Part shown: in pieces, positions 32,448 through 42,913 of the stretch
How the letters are laid out: each line of letters begins with the position of its first letter
Position numbering within the stretch: position 1 is the stretch's first letter
NCBI GenBank assembly: GCA_034401135.1
Contig: JAWZSP010000006.1
Location: 3,162,001-3,226,000 of the forward strand
Reading direction: 5' to 3'
Source of the DNA: Volutella citrinella
Lineage: Eukaryota; Ascomycota; Sordariomycetes; Hypocreales; Nectriaceae
DNA: 64,000 nucleotides
Made by a program: the position numbers and the translations under genes
Notes under the pieces: model-generated
Told to the model about the DNA's origin: nothing
Database searches by the model: none
The model's input: the letters and a program-made list of their open reading frames with translations, nothing else

Positions 32448-34074
32448 TCAATCTGTATAAATGTGTCAGCAGGATACCCAAGGTTCGCACAAAACTAGCT
32501 GCACTTGCCGTCGTAGTAATCATCGTCGTCACTCAAGTCAGCCAGCTGCTCGAAGTTGACCTTGTAGCGGAGGATACCGCCAATACCGCCGAATCCCTTG
32601 ACAAACTGGTTGCCCTCGGTAGATCGGTCAGACACAAACTCAAGAGCAGTACCGAAATCCTTGTAGTGCTCGGCAATCCATTCCAGGAAGGACTCCTGGG
32701 AGACAATGTCCATTTCCTGTCCGGTCTCCTTGTCCAGGAACTTCTCGCGGCTGGACTGCTCTTGCTGCTTGGTCGTGTGCAGGATAATCTCGCTGCCGTT
32801 GCTGTCCTTGAGGACCCAACGAGTGATCTCGAGGTTCTCGAAGACGATCAAGGTCTCCACAGCACCGAGCTCCAGGGCCTTGAGAGTATCCTCAATACCG
32901 TAGCAGACCTTTCCAGTGTCCTGGCTGATTTCCTCAAAGTACTTTCCGATGAGCTTCTTCTCCTGGATAAACTTGACGTTGCCAAGAGTCTCCGACGACA
33001 GTTCAATGGCCTGGTTGAAGCCGTTCTCACCACCATACGAGACATCAACAACCTTGATGACCTTGGTGGCCAGACGGCCGTCAAACATGTCGGATGCGTT
33101 GAGGTCGTTCTTGAAATCAGCAGAACCAGCAAGAATGAGACCAGCAACATTGACCTTGTCGGCGGTGATAAAGTTCTGGACAGCCAACTCGGCAACTTTG
33201 CGGACGTAGTTGTGACGCTTTTCCTCACGGAGACGGGCGAATCGCAGAGCGGACTGACCACCACGACCGTGCTTCTTGGGGAGATCGACGGAGAACTTGT
33301 GGACAACCTCGCGGGTGTTGCCACTGAGGGTGCCGAACAGGGCGCCGTTACCATCCATGATGATGAAACCAAACTTCTGGTCAGACTCGAGCAGCTCAGC
33401 AAGAGCCTCGGTATGGAACTTGTTGTCGCAAAGGTAAAGAGACGTGTTGATGGGCTTGAACGGTTCGAAGTCAATGTTGACCTTTCGCTCCTTGCCTTCC
33501 GAGGTCAAGATTTCACCACAGTACACCACCAGGCCGTTGGGCGGGACCTTGTTGTACAGCTTGAGACGCTGCTGGGTGGAGGTAATGGCAGACAGGACGG
33601 ACTGACGGTTGACTCGCGACTTGATGTTGGAGGCGGTGCCCTATTGAATAATCATTAGCTTCGCTGATGCTAAATTTTTACCGAGGTCTCGGGGTTGCGT
33701 ACGTATTCTTCGGCCAACATCTTGGAAATTCGCGAAACCTGATCCTTGGGCGCTACGTGGGCCTCATGTTAGTGCGCTGTTTCCAACCGCTGACGAGATC
33801 GATCGATGCAACTCACGAATGATGAGCGAAATCATGGAGGTTCCATTTCCTCTGGCGGCTTCAAGACGCTTGATCAGCTTCTTGACCTTCCAGATCTCGA
33901 TCTATAACCATCATTATTAGAGAAAGGCCGACAAAAGCTGGGGTTGGTATTTTGGGAGACGCGGGGCAGCAATGCAAACACGACGGAATGAGGGGCTACA
34001 GCAGCCACGAAAGTGGGCAAGGCGAGTGCACAACTTACGTTCTTCTCGGCCTCGTTGCCCTGAGGTTCGCTCAT
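32448..34074 (-). CDS. SUP45: Eukaryotic peptide chain release factor 1 (eRF1)
   Basis: Five exons (34074-34039, 33901-33817, 33752-33703, 33640-32509, 32452-32448) encode 435 residues. NIKS (62-65) and YLCDNKF (126-132) form the stop-codon recognition pocket. GGQ (184-186), in [10 protein letters not shown], triggers peptidyl-tRNA hydrolysis. The segment SLIIPPKDQ spans the second intron. The C-terminal domain binds eRF3. The last intron (32508-32453) appears to start with GC (GCAAGT) rather than GT. It has a CTGAC branch site and a TATACAG acceptor. Splicing it gives the conserved acidic end DDDDYYDD; reading through gives DDYYDGKCS and a stop at 32495. The gene is divergent from the DUF1770 gene. 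Confidence 0.95.
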
Positions 34075-34705
34075 GATTGCGGCTGAAAGGAGGGAGTTGC
34101 GAGAGAAAGATTTGGCGTGTCTCGCGGGTGCGGTGCTACTCTGGATCCAAGTCCAAGAAACGACCAAAAGTTGGATGTTGGTGCCAGATTTTTATCGTGG
34201 ACAAAGCGACGGACGTCCCGCATCCGCACAAGCCCGCAGCCCAGCGCAACTTTGCTTTGTGCCTGGGTAAGTACCACCTACAATTTTCTTGCCTTGGTGG
34301 TGGCTGGTGCCCGAGTACCTTGGTACCTACGCCCCCCGAGTCTGGCTGCTGACACCGCCACATGTCAAGGGCCCACGCCTGCCTGTTATGGGGGCCCAAC
34401 CGGGTCAATTTCGGTGCTGTTGCCTTGAATTCAAAGTGTTTGGCACTCCGACGACATAATAGCGGGTCACTGTCTGGGCGCTGAGCTTGTCTCCACACAC
34501 CGCCCGGCAATACTGGCCAGAGCTCCGCCCTCTATTCGGAAGCGCCGCTGGTGTTGATAGGTGAACCGAAGCCGAGGAGTCGTCAAGACCGACGACTGAC
34601 CACGACCAATTCTACCAGCCAAGCCACTCAGCCTTGCCGCTTGACTCATACAGACCCGTCATAGGTCTTCGATACTGCGCGAAACAATCCAGCCTACAAG
34701 GTACC
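34075..34705. promoter_or_regulatory. Divergent promoter eRF1 / DUF1770-type gene
   Basis: This 631 bp region contains both leaders. GGTACC motifs occur at 34322 and directly before the DUF1770 start (34700-34705). No other element stands out. Confidence 0.5.
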
Positions 34706-35252
34706 ATGGAATCAGTACCTACCGAGCTGGCGTCGACCCTCCAGGCGGCGCACCTCAACCGACATCCCGATGCGAGTCGTGACATCAACCCGTCCACGGC
34801 CTCTTCAACGCGGGAGCCTGTGATACTTCACACTTCCAAACGTGAACTACACGATGATATCGACGAGGACGAGGACGATGAGGAGGATATTCCTTACAGC
34901 GTATTGCACCCGGCGCCCAAGCCATACAACCTCCCTCCACTACCCGACCTTCGATTCGAGCAGAGCTACCTACGGAGCATTTCCAAGGCAGACACTTGGT
35001 GGAAGGTGGCGTTGATTACCATCCGGGATCAGGTATTACTCACCAGTTACCCCTCTGACACACCAAGGTACTGACTCACTGTAGGTCATGATGCCTTTGA
35101 CTCAGGGTCTCGTCTACAATCTGTTTCTCTGTGGCTGGCAGCACTGGAACAAGAACGCAAGGCTCCACGGCAATACGATAGGTGCTCGTGTAAGGAGATG
35201 GTGGTGGGGGGTCAATAATTGGACGATACCCAACTCTAGGAAGCGGCTATGA
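34706..35252 (+). CDS. DUF1770-type fungal protein of unknown function
   Basis: Two exons (34706-35032, 35085-35252) encode 164 residues. The ATG in ACCATGG was preferred over an in-frame upstream start that adds an unremarkable 24 residues. The N-terminal third is polar, followed by an acidic run (DDIDEDEDDEEDIPYSVL). A Pro-rich LPPLPDLRFEQSYL segment leads into a hydrophobic and Trp-rich region: TWWKVALITIRDQVMMPLTQ, LFLCGWQHWNKNARLHG and VRRWWWGVNNW. The second half contains one hydrophobic stretch that could be a membrane or peripheral helix. The DUF1770 label rests on recall of the family's Trp-rich layout and is moderate in confidence. The intron has a CTGAC branch point and GTAG acceptor and is phase 0. 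Confidence 0.72.
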
Positions 35253-35582
35253 GCGCAGGGTCATTCAATAATCTGTACACACAATATTGTAATTTATACC
35301 TACGCCGGCGTGAAGGAAATGGTAGCTCACGTCCCGCCGATTGATATCACCCAAGCCTAAACGCTCATCGATTTTGGATACCCACTATCGCCCTTGAAGT
35401 TGCCATTGCTTTTGGGAGCGCATCTCCATATCTGCCTTGAGCCACAATATTCGTGCCAATATCTATTGTCAAGGTCATAAGGCCAATTCAGATGGCACCA
35501 CATAAAAATCTATGCCAGTTACCCTTCCTTTGAGAACCTCCCAACTCCACTAATATGAATTTCGTCAAATACACAACCCTTT
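35253..35582. other. Convergent 3' region
   Basis: This 330 bp convergent region lies between the DUF1770-type and WHIM genes. AT-rich patches are present and there is no gene. Confidence 0.5.
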
Positions 35583-37682
35583 TCACTCTTGGGTTCCAAC
35601 GTCAACAGGGCGAGGTACCAGTTGCACATGTGGTTTCTCAGGACTTCCTCTGAAGGCGAGGGGGGTGACGTGAATCGTTGCAGGGGTTCCAATCGGCTGA
35701 TCGCTGATCTTACTCTTGGGCTCAGGGGACCGAGGGACTCCTCCTGGCTGGTTGTCGGTGCCTTCCGTGGCTTTGGCTGTGGCATCTGCCTCCTCGACAT
35801 TAGGGACCCCGGCGGCGTTAGTGGCCTGTTTATTCTGCTGCGATTGTGGACTGAAAAGGACGCGCCCGGTTTGTGAGTCTGGAATCATCATGTTGCGTAG
35901 TGTTGGTGGTGTTACTGACAGCTTCACAACAAGGCTCTGCGGCTTGTCCTCAATATCATCATCGACCATGGCCTCGTCTTCGTCGAATTCGTCCTCGTCT
36001 TCCGATTCCTCCGGGACATGGGCGTCGACATCCTCTTCATCGTCTCCAAAATCAGCCTCGGTCTCTTCATCGGTCACGTCACTGGTGTTTCGCCGAGATC
36101 GTGAACTTGTCCCATAGTTCACGGCTGCAGATCGCCTAGGCCGTCCAGTTGGCCCAACAGAATTCTCTCCATCAGTATCTCCTTGCACGCTACCGGGAGC
36201 GCTGCTTCCAGTAGCGGCGTTGAGCCTGGTTGGTGCCTTGATCTGGCGACCACTCGCTGTTGTAACGGGGCCGCTTTCGGCTGGGGTGTGTGTTCCAGTG
36301 TTCCGAGCAGATCGCCTGGTTGTTGAATCGGAGTAAAACGCATCCTCGTCATCTGAATAGGTGTACTTCATCTTCTTACCACGGGTCCGGCCCTCGTACA
36401 TGGAGAATCCAGGCTCCGGTCGCTTAAACTGTTCCTTACGCATTTGTCGGTATTCGCGTCGCTTCCGTTTCTGCAATCTTGGTCAGTAAAGTATCCAAGC
36501 TGTCCCTTAAATCTCGGAACAAACCAACCTCGTCACCAGCCTCAAAACGGGGGACAGCGCCCAGCATTTTCTGTGCCAATTTTTTGGCCTTTGGACCGCC
36601 GTCCTTCGTCTCGAGCTTTTCTGCAAGCGTCTTCAGCTCGTCGATGGTGCCAGCCACGCTCCACCAGGTCCTGTTGGTTCCAGCAGGATTGCTCTCCCGG
36701 TAAACTCGAAATGCTGTGTCATCCTGCCCTTCGATCAAGAAGTAGCGCCGCTTATCGCCGTCTGAGCCCCATGGCTGAACTGATCGTGGCTGGTTCAAGT
36801 CATCCTCGTGCCGGTTTTGCTTGTAGGCTTGGTTGATGAGACCCTTGACAGTATCAGAGGAAGACAGCGTCCAAAGTATCAAGGTCCGCAGCAACGTTAG
36901 CTGTGACAATATTAGCCCTATAAAACGAAGAAGAGGTTCAGCAGGACCCACTCTCTCTGTCGGGTTCATGGAAGTGAGACTTGCGCCGCCAGACAGAGGG
37001 CTCTTGTCCTCCCAAGCGGATGCCCATTGACTCTTGTGGGTACTAATCGCATCTTCCAGTGCTCGGCCGTAGTGTCCAGGTCTGTTTTGATATGAATTAG
37101 TCGGGGGCTGAATTGGGGCAGGAATTGATTGCCATACTTGACATCCTGTTTGCGGTTCAACATTAGACCCAACAGCGCGCAAAGAAAGTGTTCCACTCGA
37201 TCGCCAGGGATGGATTCGACCACATCTCGTTCAAGCTCCTGGGGGCCGAAGTGGGCAAGGGATTTCGGGAATGCGTCGTTGAAGCGGTTTCGGAACATAA
37301 CAATAAACTGCATCTGTCAGCGCTGCATCATGACGTTCGTGCGAGAACGCGACGGGGCGCGTCGCGGCGCCGACCAACGCGCCGGCACATTTGCGCCACA
37401 AAAAGCGAGTAAAAATGACGATTGTGGAATGAGATAGCATACAGCAATGTCAGGATTGTCTGCAAGGACATATTCGTGGGGTGGCGATGGCGAACGCTTT
37501 CGTGGCGGCGGCGATGGCTCCTTGAGCGGTTGCTCCGCAGCCTTGGGGAAGAACTTGAGAATGCCCTTCTTCTTGGGCTTGGGGGGCTCTAAATCGACTG
37601 GCTCTTCCAGCTCGTCGTCCGACGGCACAGGCGACAAGGACGACAAGGAGGAGAGCTCCGAGTAATCGTCGTCGGCAGACAT
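35583..37682 (-). CDS. WHIM/RSF1-like chromatin-remodelling-associated protein
   Basis: Five exons (37682-37443, 37307-37138, 37081-36952, 36900-36529, 36470-35583) encode about 599 residues. The Ser/Asp/Pro-rich N-terminus holds GILKFFPK (about residues 40-47), resembling a PCNA-interacting box without its Gln. Residues about 80-140 (FIVMFRNRFNDAFPKSLAHF and the following helices) resemble a DDT-like region. LTLLRTLILWTLSSSDTV is a WHIM1-type helix. GSDGDKRRYFLIEGQDDTAFRVYRE plus TWWSVAGTIDEL resembles the WHIM2/3 part of RSF1/CECR2-class ISWI partners. A basic segment KRKRREYRQMRKEQ and a long acidic and Ser/Thr-rich tail follow. Nuclear chromatin function is inferred from these motifs. The 51-nt intron at 36951-36901 is in frame and stop-free, so a 616-residue form is possible. 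Confidence 0.8.
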
Positions 37683-38306
37683 GATAGGGGTTGCTTGGTT
37701 GTGGTGAGGTTGAGATGTGGGGGAGAGAAAGCGAGGACCGACGTAACAAGGCATTAGTAGGTTCTCGAGCAGACCAGCACGCTAGGCGCGTTGATCAACG
37801 AGCCGCAAATCAGGCTTTCCGGGGCTCTGATAGGCCAAGGCTAATTGTCAATTGGGCGGTCGATGCCCGCAGTTTACCTGCCACCACGTTTCATTCATCA
37901 AAGTTCCAGGCGCCGGCATGTCTCCAAGCCGTCGCCTTGCTTGGTCCCCTTCTCCCCTCGCGTCTCACTCTCGACTCGAGCCATGCCGATCAGCCCCAGT
38001 CGGTCTTTTTAAGAATTCCTTCACAACAACTTGCTTCCCCACCACAGGAAAGGCGTTGGCACCTCGCACGCTCCTGTAGTCAGAGATGAAATCCATGATA
38101 TGCATCACCATACAGTTCAGAGGGCATATGAAAGAGGAAGGCCTGGATGTACAATATGGAACATCGTCACCATGCTATTCAATAGGCAACCAAATAGGCG
38201 GCGCATGCCACGTTGCGTTTGTTCGTCAATGAAAACGTCCGTCTTACCATCGTATCGTGTGTGGAGTTTGCTTGCGATGGGCCAGATGACTGGAGTTGAG
38301 TTGGCG

Positions 38307-38320
38307 CACGTGATCACGTG
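38307..38320. promoter_or_regulatory. 14-nt palindrome with two overlapping-oriented CACGTG boxes
   Basis: CACGTGATCACGTG is a perfect inverted repeat of two CACGTG hexamers separated by AT. The right half continues as CACGTGACT, matching the core of the elements at 18959 and 51315. It lies 705 nt upstream of uL2 and 625 nt upstream of the WHIM gene. Confidence 0.5.
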
Positions 38321-38846
38321 ACTGGAGATGGGCCGTGGTCGCGCATCACCAGAATTTACCATCATGAGTACCTACAGAAGTAGAGAGCGCAAAAAACTCT
38401 ACCCTTTGTAGTTGCTTGCGCATCACAAGTGCATCCATACAATCTCCATCACGACTACTGCCTCCCAGTGACTTCTCTCTGTCAGTTTGCGCGTGATAGC
38501 TGTGAAAGTGCCTCAACCGGTACAAGAACGGCAGTTTGCGTAGTTCAGTCTGTGCTATAAACCCATGGACGCAACGGTTCTCAGGCTACAGTAAGTTTGC
38601 CTCATCCGTTCTGGCTCGGATGCAAACGAATGACAGCAGCTTGCGTGGTGGAGGTCACAGTGCACCGGACGTGGCTGGACTTGCTTGCTAGAATAGTACA
38701 GTCGTACTAGTAGGAGTGGACGAAATGAAGTCAGTTCAACAACAAAAGCGAGGTGAGGACCCAGACCTTGCCCAAATGCCAATAGGACGCCCAGACGACG
38801 GCTCCTTGCCTGGTTGGTTGGTTGGGTGGAGCTGCGGAGCTCAGAT

Positions 38847-38852
38847 CACGTG
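38847..38852. promoter_or_regulatory. CACGTG element upstream of uL2
   Basis: GATCACGTGG lies 173 nt before the uL2 start codon. It shares GATCACGTG with the palindrome at 38307-38320. Binding by a Cbf1-like factor is inferred. Confidence 0.4.
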
Positions 38853-39024
38853 GTGAGGGTTCCTGCTCTTGGGACGCACAAAAATTTGGCAGGCGCGGAG
38901 CAAGACCCTCTTTCCACACCAAGCGGCCACCAGGTAAATATTTCTCAATCTCAGATCGCTCGACCCTCCACTAACACCAGCAGCATCTACCCTCTTCCTT
39001 TTCACACCGTGAAATCGAGCAGCC

Positions 39025-40069
39025 ATGGGTAGAGTTATTCGCAACCAGCGTAAGGGTCGTGGATCCATCTTCAGTCAGTACCAACCGCATCTCCGAAACG
39101 ACGTCGACGACAAAAAGTACTGACCCTGGGGATAGCGGCCAACACGCGCCTGAACAAGGCTCCCGCCAAGTTCCGCAACCTCGACTTTGCCGAGCGTCAT
39201 GGCTACGTCCGAGGTGTAGTCCGCGAGATCGTGCACGATGCCGGTCAGTAACCCTAGCGACGAAATTGCTTCACGAAATCGATTGGGATGGAACCGGGGA
39301 CTAACGATGGTTTTCTGTGCAGGTCGCGGTGCTCCCCTCGCCAAGGTCGTCTTCCGTCACCCCTACAAGTTCAAGCAGGTTACCGAGACCTTCATCGCCA
39401 ACGAGGGCATGTACACCGGCCAGTTCATCTACGCCGGAAAGAAGGCTGCTCTCACCGTCGGCAACGTCCTCCCCGTCGGCGAGATGCCTGAGGGTACCGT
39501 CGTCTCCAACGTCGAGGAGAAGATCGGTGACCGTGGCACCCTGGGCCGCACCTCCGGCAACTACATCACCATTGTCGGCCACAACCCCGACGAGGGCAAG
39601 ACCCGCATCAAGCTCCCCTCCGGTGCCAAGAAGGTCGTCCACTCCACCTCCCGAGGAATGATCGGTATCGTCGCTGGTGGTGGCCGAACCGACAAGCCTC
39701 TCCTGAGTACGTTTCTCCCGCTTGGATTGGAGTCGAATCTGGACTTGATTCGGCCTTGGATGGACCAATTAGGCTAACACACGTCGCAGAGGCTTCTCGT
39801 GCCAAGCACAAGTTCGCTGTCAAGCGCAACAGCTGGCCCAAGACTCGTGGTGTTGCCATGAACCCTGTTGATCACCCTCACGGTGGTGTACGTATTTCCC
39901 ATGTCGTGTATCTGGTGATGTGTTTACTGATGCGCCATCACAGGGTAACCACCAGCACATTGGTAAGGCTTCGACCATCTCTCGATACGCCGCCGCTGGT
40001 CAGAAGGCCGGTCTCATTGCCGCGCGGAGGACGGGTCTGCTGCGTGGTACCCAGAAGACGAAGGAATAA
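39025..40069 (+). CDS. RPL2: 60S ribosomal protein uL2 (L2 / RPL8)
   Basis: Five exons (39025-39073, 39136-39243, 39323-39706, 39790-39887, 39944-40069) encode 254 residues, identical in length to yeast L2. Landmarks are [16 protein letters not shown] at the start, the [18 protein letters not shown] and [20 protein letters not shown] segments, and [15 protein letters not shown]. The conserved [20 protein letters not shown] loop near the peptidyl-transferase centre is intact. The end reads [11 protein letters not shown]. All four introns (56-83 nt) have consensus ends. Codon usage is strongly biased to C-ending codons, as for a highly expressed gene. CACGTG elements lie upstream. Confidence 0.97.
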
Positions 40070-40655
40070 GGGGCTGGAATTCATGGTCTCATTGGGATGG
40101 TGTTATACTGGCTTGCTTGCATCTATTGATGGTACTGCTGAGAGCAGATGGCTGGTAGCTCCGAGGGCAAGTACTATGGCATTTGGCGCACAAAATCTGA
40201 AGGCCGGTTCTCTAGTGAAAGACGTGAGGCACCAGGAATCCTATGCAACAAGTAATGACGATGTGTGGATTCAAGGGTGATTGTGAACTGACGTGCCCCA
40301 GCTCGTAAAGACGTCATAGTATGCGGGCGTTTGCTGGCTATCGGTGATTGGCAACCGCCTGGCAAGCATTGGGCGATTGTGATGGGGTTGAAGGGATGCG
40401 AGAGTCAGCTGGGGGAAGATCTATCAGCTAGGGCCATTGATCTCCCAAGATAGTAGCGGTAGCTGCGCGGAACATGCCACAGAACAGTGTCGGCTGGCTC
40501 CCCATCGTATGACCACCAGGCACTCTGCCAGTATTTAAGTTGGACCCAGCCCTCGATCCAGACTTTGGTGCCGGTGCAATGAAATTGCAATCACTACGCC
40601 TCTGTCAGTAAACAACCAAAATCAACACACCTTAGCCGGGCAGATAGGAGTAGCT
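40070..40655. other. Spacer between uL2 and adenosine kinase
   Basis: This 586 bp spacer carries the uL2 3' region and the adenosine kinase promoter. No gene or strong element is visible. Confidence 0.5.
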
Positions 40656-40895
40656 ATGCTTTCCAGGTCGACTGGCCGTCTACCGTGCATCGTCTCGTGC
40701 TCCCGCACGTGGGTGCGTTCCGTGTCCCACAGCGCTCTCATTCGGGAGCCGGTACTTGCTGCCCCACGCTCCCTCAGCAACCCCACCAAATCCCGCTCCT
40801 ACTACCCCTCCATCCGCCACGGCCTCAAACCCTTTTCTCCCAGCTTCTGCGCAACAAGACCCCATTCACACCCATTTTTGAGGCAATTGAACACA
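40656..40895 (+). other. In-frame upstream extension of adenosine kinase (possible targeting leader)
   Basis: ATG at 40656 opens 80 codons that run without a stop into the adenosine kinase start codon. The encoded leader is rich in Arg, Ser and Pro with a single Glu, beginning MLSRSTGRLPCIVSCSRTW, which resembles a mitochondrial presequence. It may equally be a fortuitous open 5' leader. Confidence 0.4.
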
Positions 40896-42311
40896 ATGGC
40901 TCCCGTCAAGGAATACTCCCTCTTCTGTCTGGAGAACCCTCTCCTCGGTAAGTTTTGACTTGTTATTTTTTGGAGCTCTGCCCTCGATGTAGGCATCAGC
41001 AAACGCTTCCTCTATATGCCTCCGGCCTCATACGCCCCGCCCTCCCTGGGAGCCCTGATTGCGTCTTGTGCTGACCATGGACTTCCATTTTATAGACATC
41101 CAGGCCTACGGTGACCAGGCCCTCCTCGACAAGTACGAGCTCAAGGCCAACGACGCCATCCTTGCCGAGGACAAGCACAAGCCCCTCTACGAGGAGCTCC
41201 TGAACAACTACGATGCCAAGCTGATTGCTGGTGGTGCCGCCCAGAACAGCGCCCGTGGTGCTCAGTACATCCTCCCCCCCAACAGCGTCGTCTACGTTGG
41301 CGGTGCTGGTGATGACAAGTACTCTGCCATCCTCCACGATGCCGTCAAGGCTGCTGGCCTGCGTGTCGAGTACCGTGTCGACCCCTCCATCCCTACCGGC
41401 CGCTGCGGTGCCATCATCACCGGCCACAACCGAAGCCTGTGCACCGACCTTGGTGCCGCCAACCACTACGATGTCGAGCATCTGAAGAAGCCCGAGATCT
41501 GGAGCCTCGTCGAGAACGCCGAGGTCTACTACGTCGGTGGCTTCCACTTCACTGGTAAGAATCGCTCGCCTTGATTGAGCCCAATCATGATGGGTGTGCT
41601 AACGAGTATCCCTCCCCGAATAGTCTGCCCCCCTGCCATCATGGAGCTTGCCAAGCAGGCTGCCCAGCGAAACAAGGCCTTTGTCCTCTCCCTCTCTGCC
41701 CCCTTCATCCCCCAGTTCTTCAAGGAGGTCGTCGATGAGAGCGCCCCCTATTGGGACTACATCATCGGCAACGAGACCGAGGCTGCTGCTTACGCCGAGT
41801 CCCACAACCTCCCCAGCAAGGAGCCCAAGGATGTTGCTAAGCACCTAGCCAACCTTCCCAAGGTCAACACCGAGCGAAAGCGCATCGCCATCATCACTCA
41901 GGGCACTGAGCCCACCCTTGTTGCTATCCAGGGTGAGGATGGCCTCCGAGAGTTCCCCGTTCACGCCATTGAGAAGGAGAAGATCAACGACACCAACGGT
42001 GCCGGTGATGCTTTCGCCGGTGGCCTCCTTGCCGGTATCCTGGAAGGCAAGTCCCTCGAGACCAGCATCGACATGGGCCAGTGGCTTGCTCGCCTCAGCA
42101 TCCAGGAGCTTGGTCCTTCGTAAGTCATCCCCAAAAGTCATCTCTGTTGCTCACTATCATCACTACTGCACCGAATTACATTCCGCCTCCCCTTTCATGA
42201 CCTCAGACATCCTCCAAAAGGACAGCGTCCACAGAGAAGAATATGAAAGTGCAACCTCGCTAACTCTTCGGCAGTTACCCCTTCCCCAAGCAGACCTACC
42301 AGTCCGCTTAG
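40896..42311 (+). CDS. ADO1: Adenosine kinase
   Basis: Four exons (40896-40947, 41096-41554, 41624-42119, 42275-42311) encode 347 residues from MAPVKEYSLFCLENPLL, the usual family start. GGAAQNSARGAQYIL contacts adenosine. DTNGAGDAFAGGLLAGIL (from residue 293) is PfkB signature 2, with catalytic Asp299. The last exon supplies the conserved SYPFPKQTYQSA end. It phosphorylates adenosine to AMP with ATP, recycling adenosine released by S-adenosylhomocysteine hydrolysis. In frame and uninterrupted upstream, an ATG at 40656 would add an 80-residue Arg/Ser-rich extension. I annotate the shorter protein as primary because family members begin there. The gene follows uL2 on the same strand. Confidence 0.95.
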
Positions 42312-42913
42312 ATTCCCTCCTAGAAAGACCAACACATCTTGCATATCCTCGTCGTAGGACTGAATTGTTGTAGTTTGGCGTTGATGGGAAAATGGGAAAA
42401 CGGTTTCAACAACGGCGTTTTGCATCCATAGGGAGTGTGTCCCACATCGGAGCTCCCCTTTTGCACGGCGGAGCGGTATCCTCCACGATACCCCAGTCAA
42501 GTTTGTCAAGCAATCTCGAGAAATGAATCCATCGTGCTTGAAAGCAAGCACAATCTCGTGAAATTCCGTTTCGCAATCTAGCCCGAGCAACGTGACGGAT
42601 AGACAGCACAATGACGCAGCGAACCTCAGCCGCTACCATGCCATCGATGCGCTGAGCGTCGGTGGATGATGGGTCGCTTCATCGATCCACCATATCCGTC
42701 CAATAATTGGACACCAGCAAGCCATCCATCCGCGCCTCAACCTTGCTCGATTCGGGGGTTGTACATGTATTTCGGGTAATCGGCGGCGTCTATCGTAGCT
42801 CTTCAACGTTTCACACACGTTCAACCACGCCGCAATGCCCAAAAAAATAGCCGGAGATCCAGGAGCACCCAACGTGGGCGCAAAGTGATATTTCCGCTGA
42901 AAAATCCTCGTCC
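42312..42913. other. Convergent 3' region ADO1 / EST1-like gene
   Basis: This 602 bp convergent spacer contains both 3' UTRs. No gene is supported; frames of up to 138 codons lack any domain. Confidence 0.5.

Larger units (their letters stand above)
37683..39024. promoter_or_regulatory. Divergent region WHIM gene / uL2 with CACGTG elements
   Basis: This 1.34 kb region separates opposite-strand genes. It contains the 14-nt double E-box palindrome at 38307-38320 and a third CACGTG at 38847-38852, 173 nt upstream of the uL2 start. Short frames here show no domain. Confidence 0.55.

Noticed and set aside
32666..33658. 330-codon plus-strand frame opposite eRF1, and a similar 349-codon frame opposite fumarase (49326-50375).
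   Set aside because: Both are antisense shadows of highly biased conserved genes; their Leu/Val/Gly-rich translations are the expected mirror of GC-ending codons.
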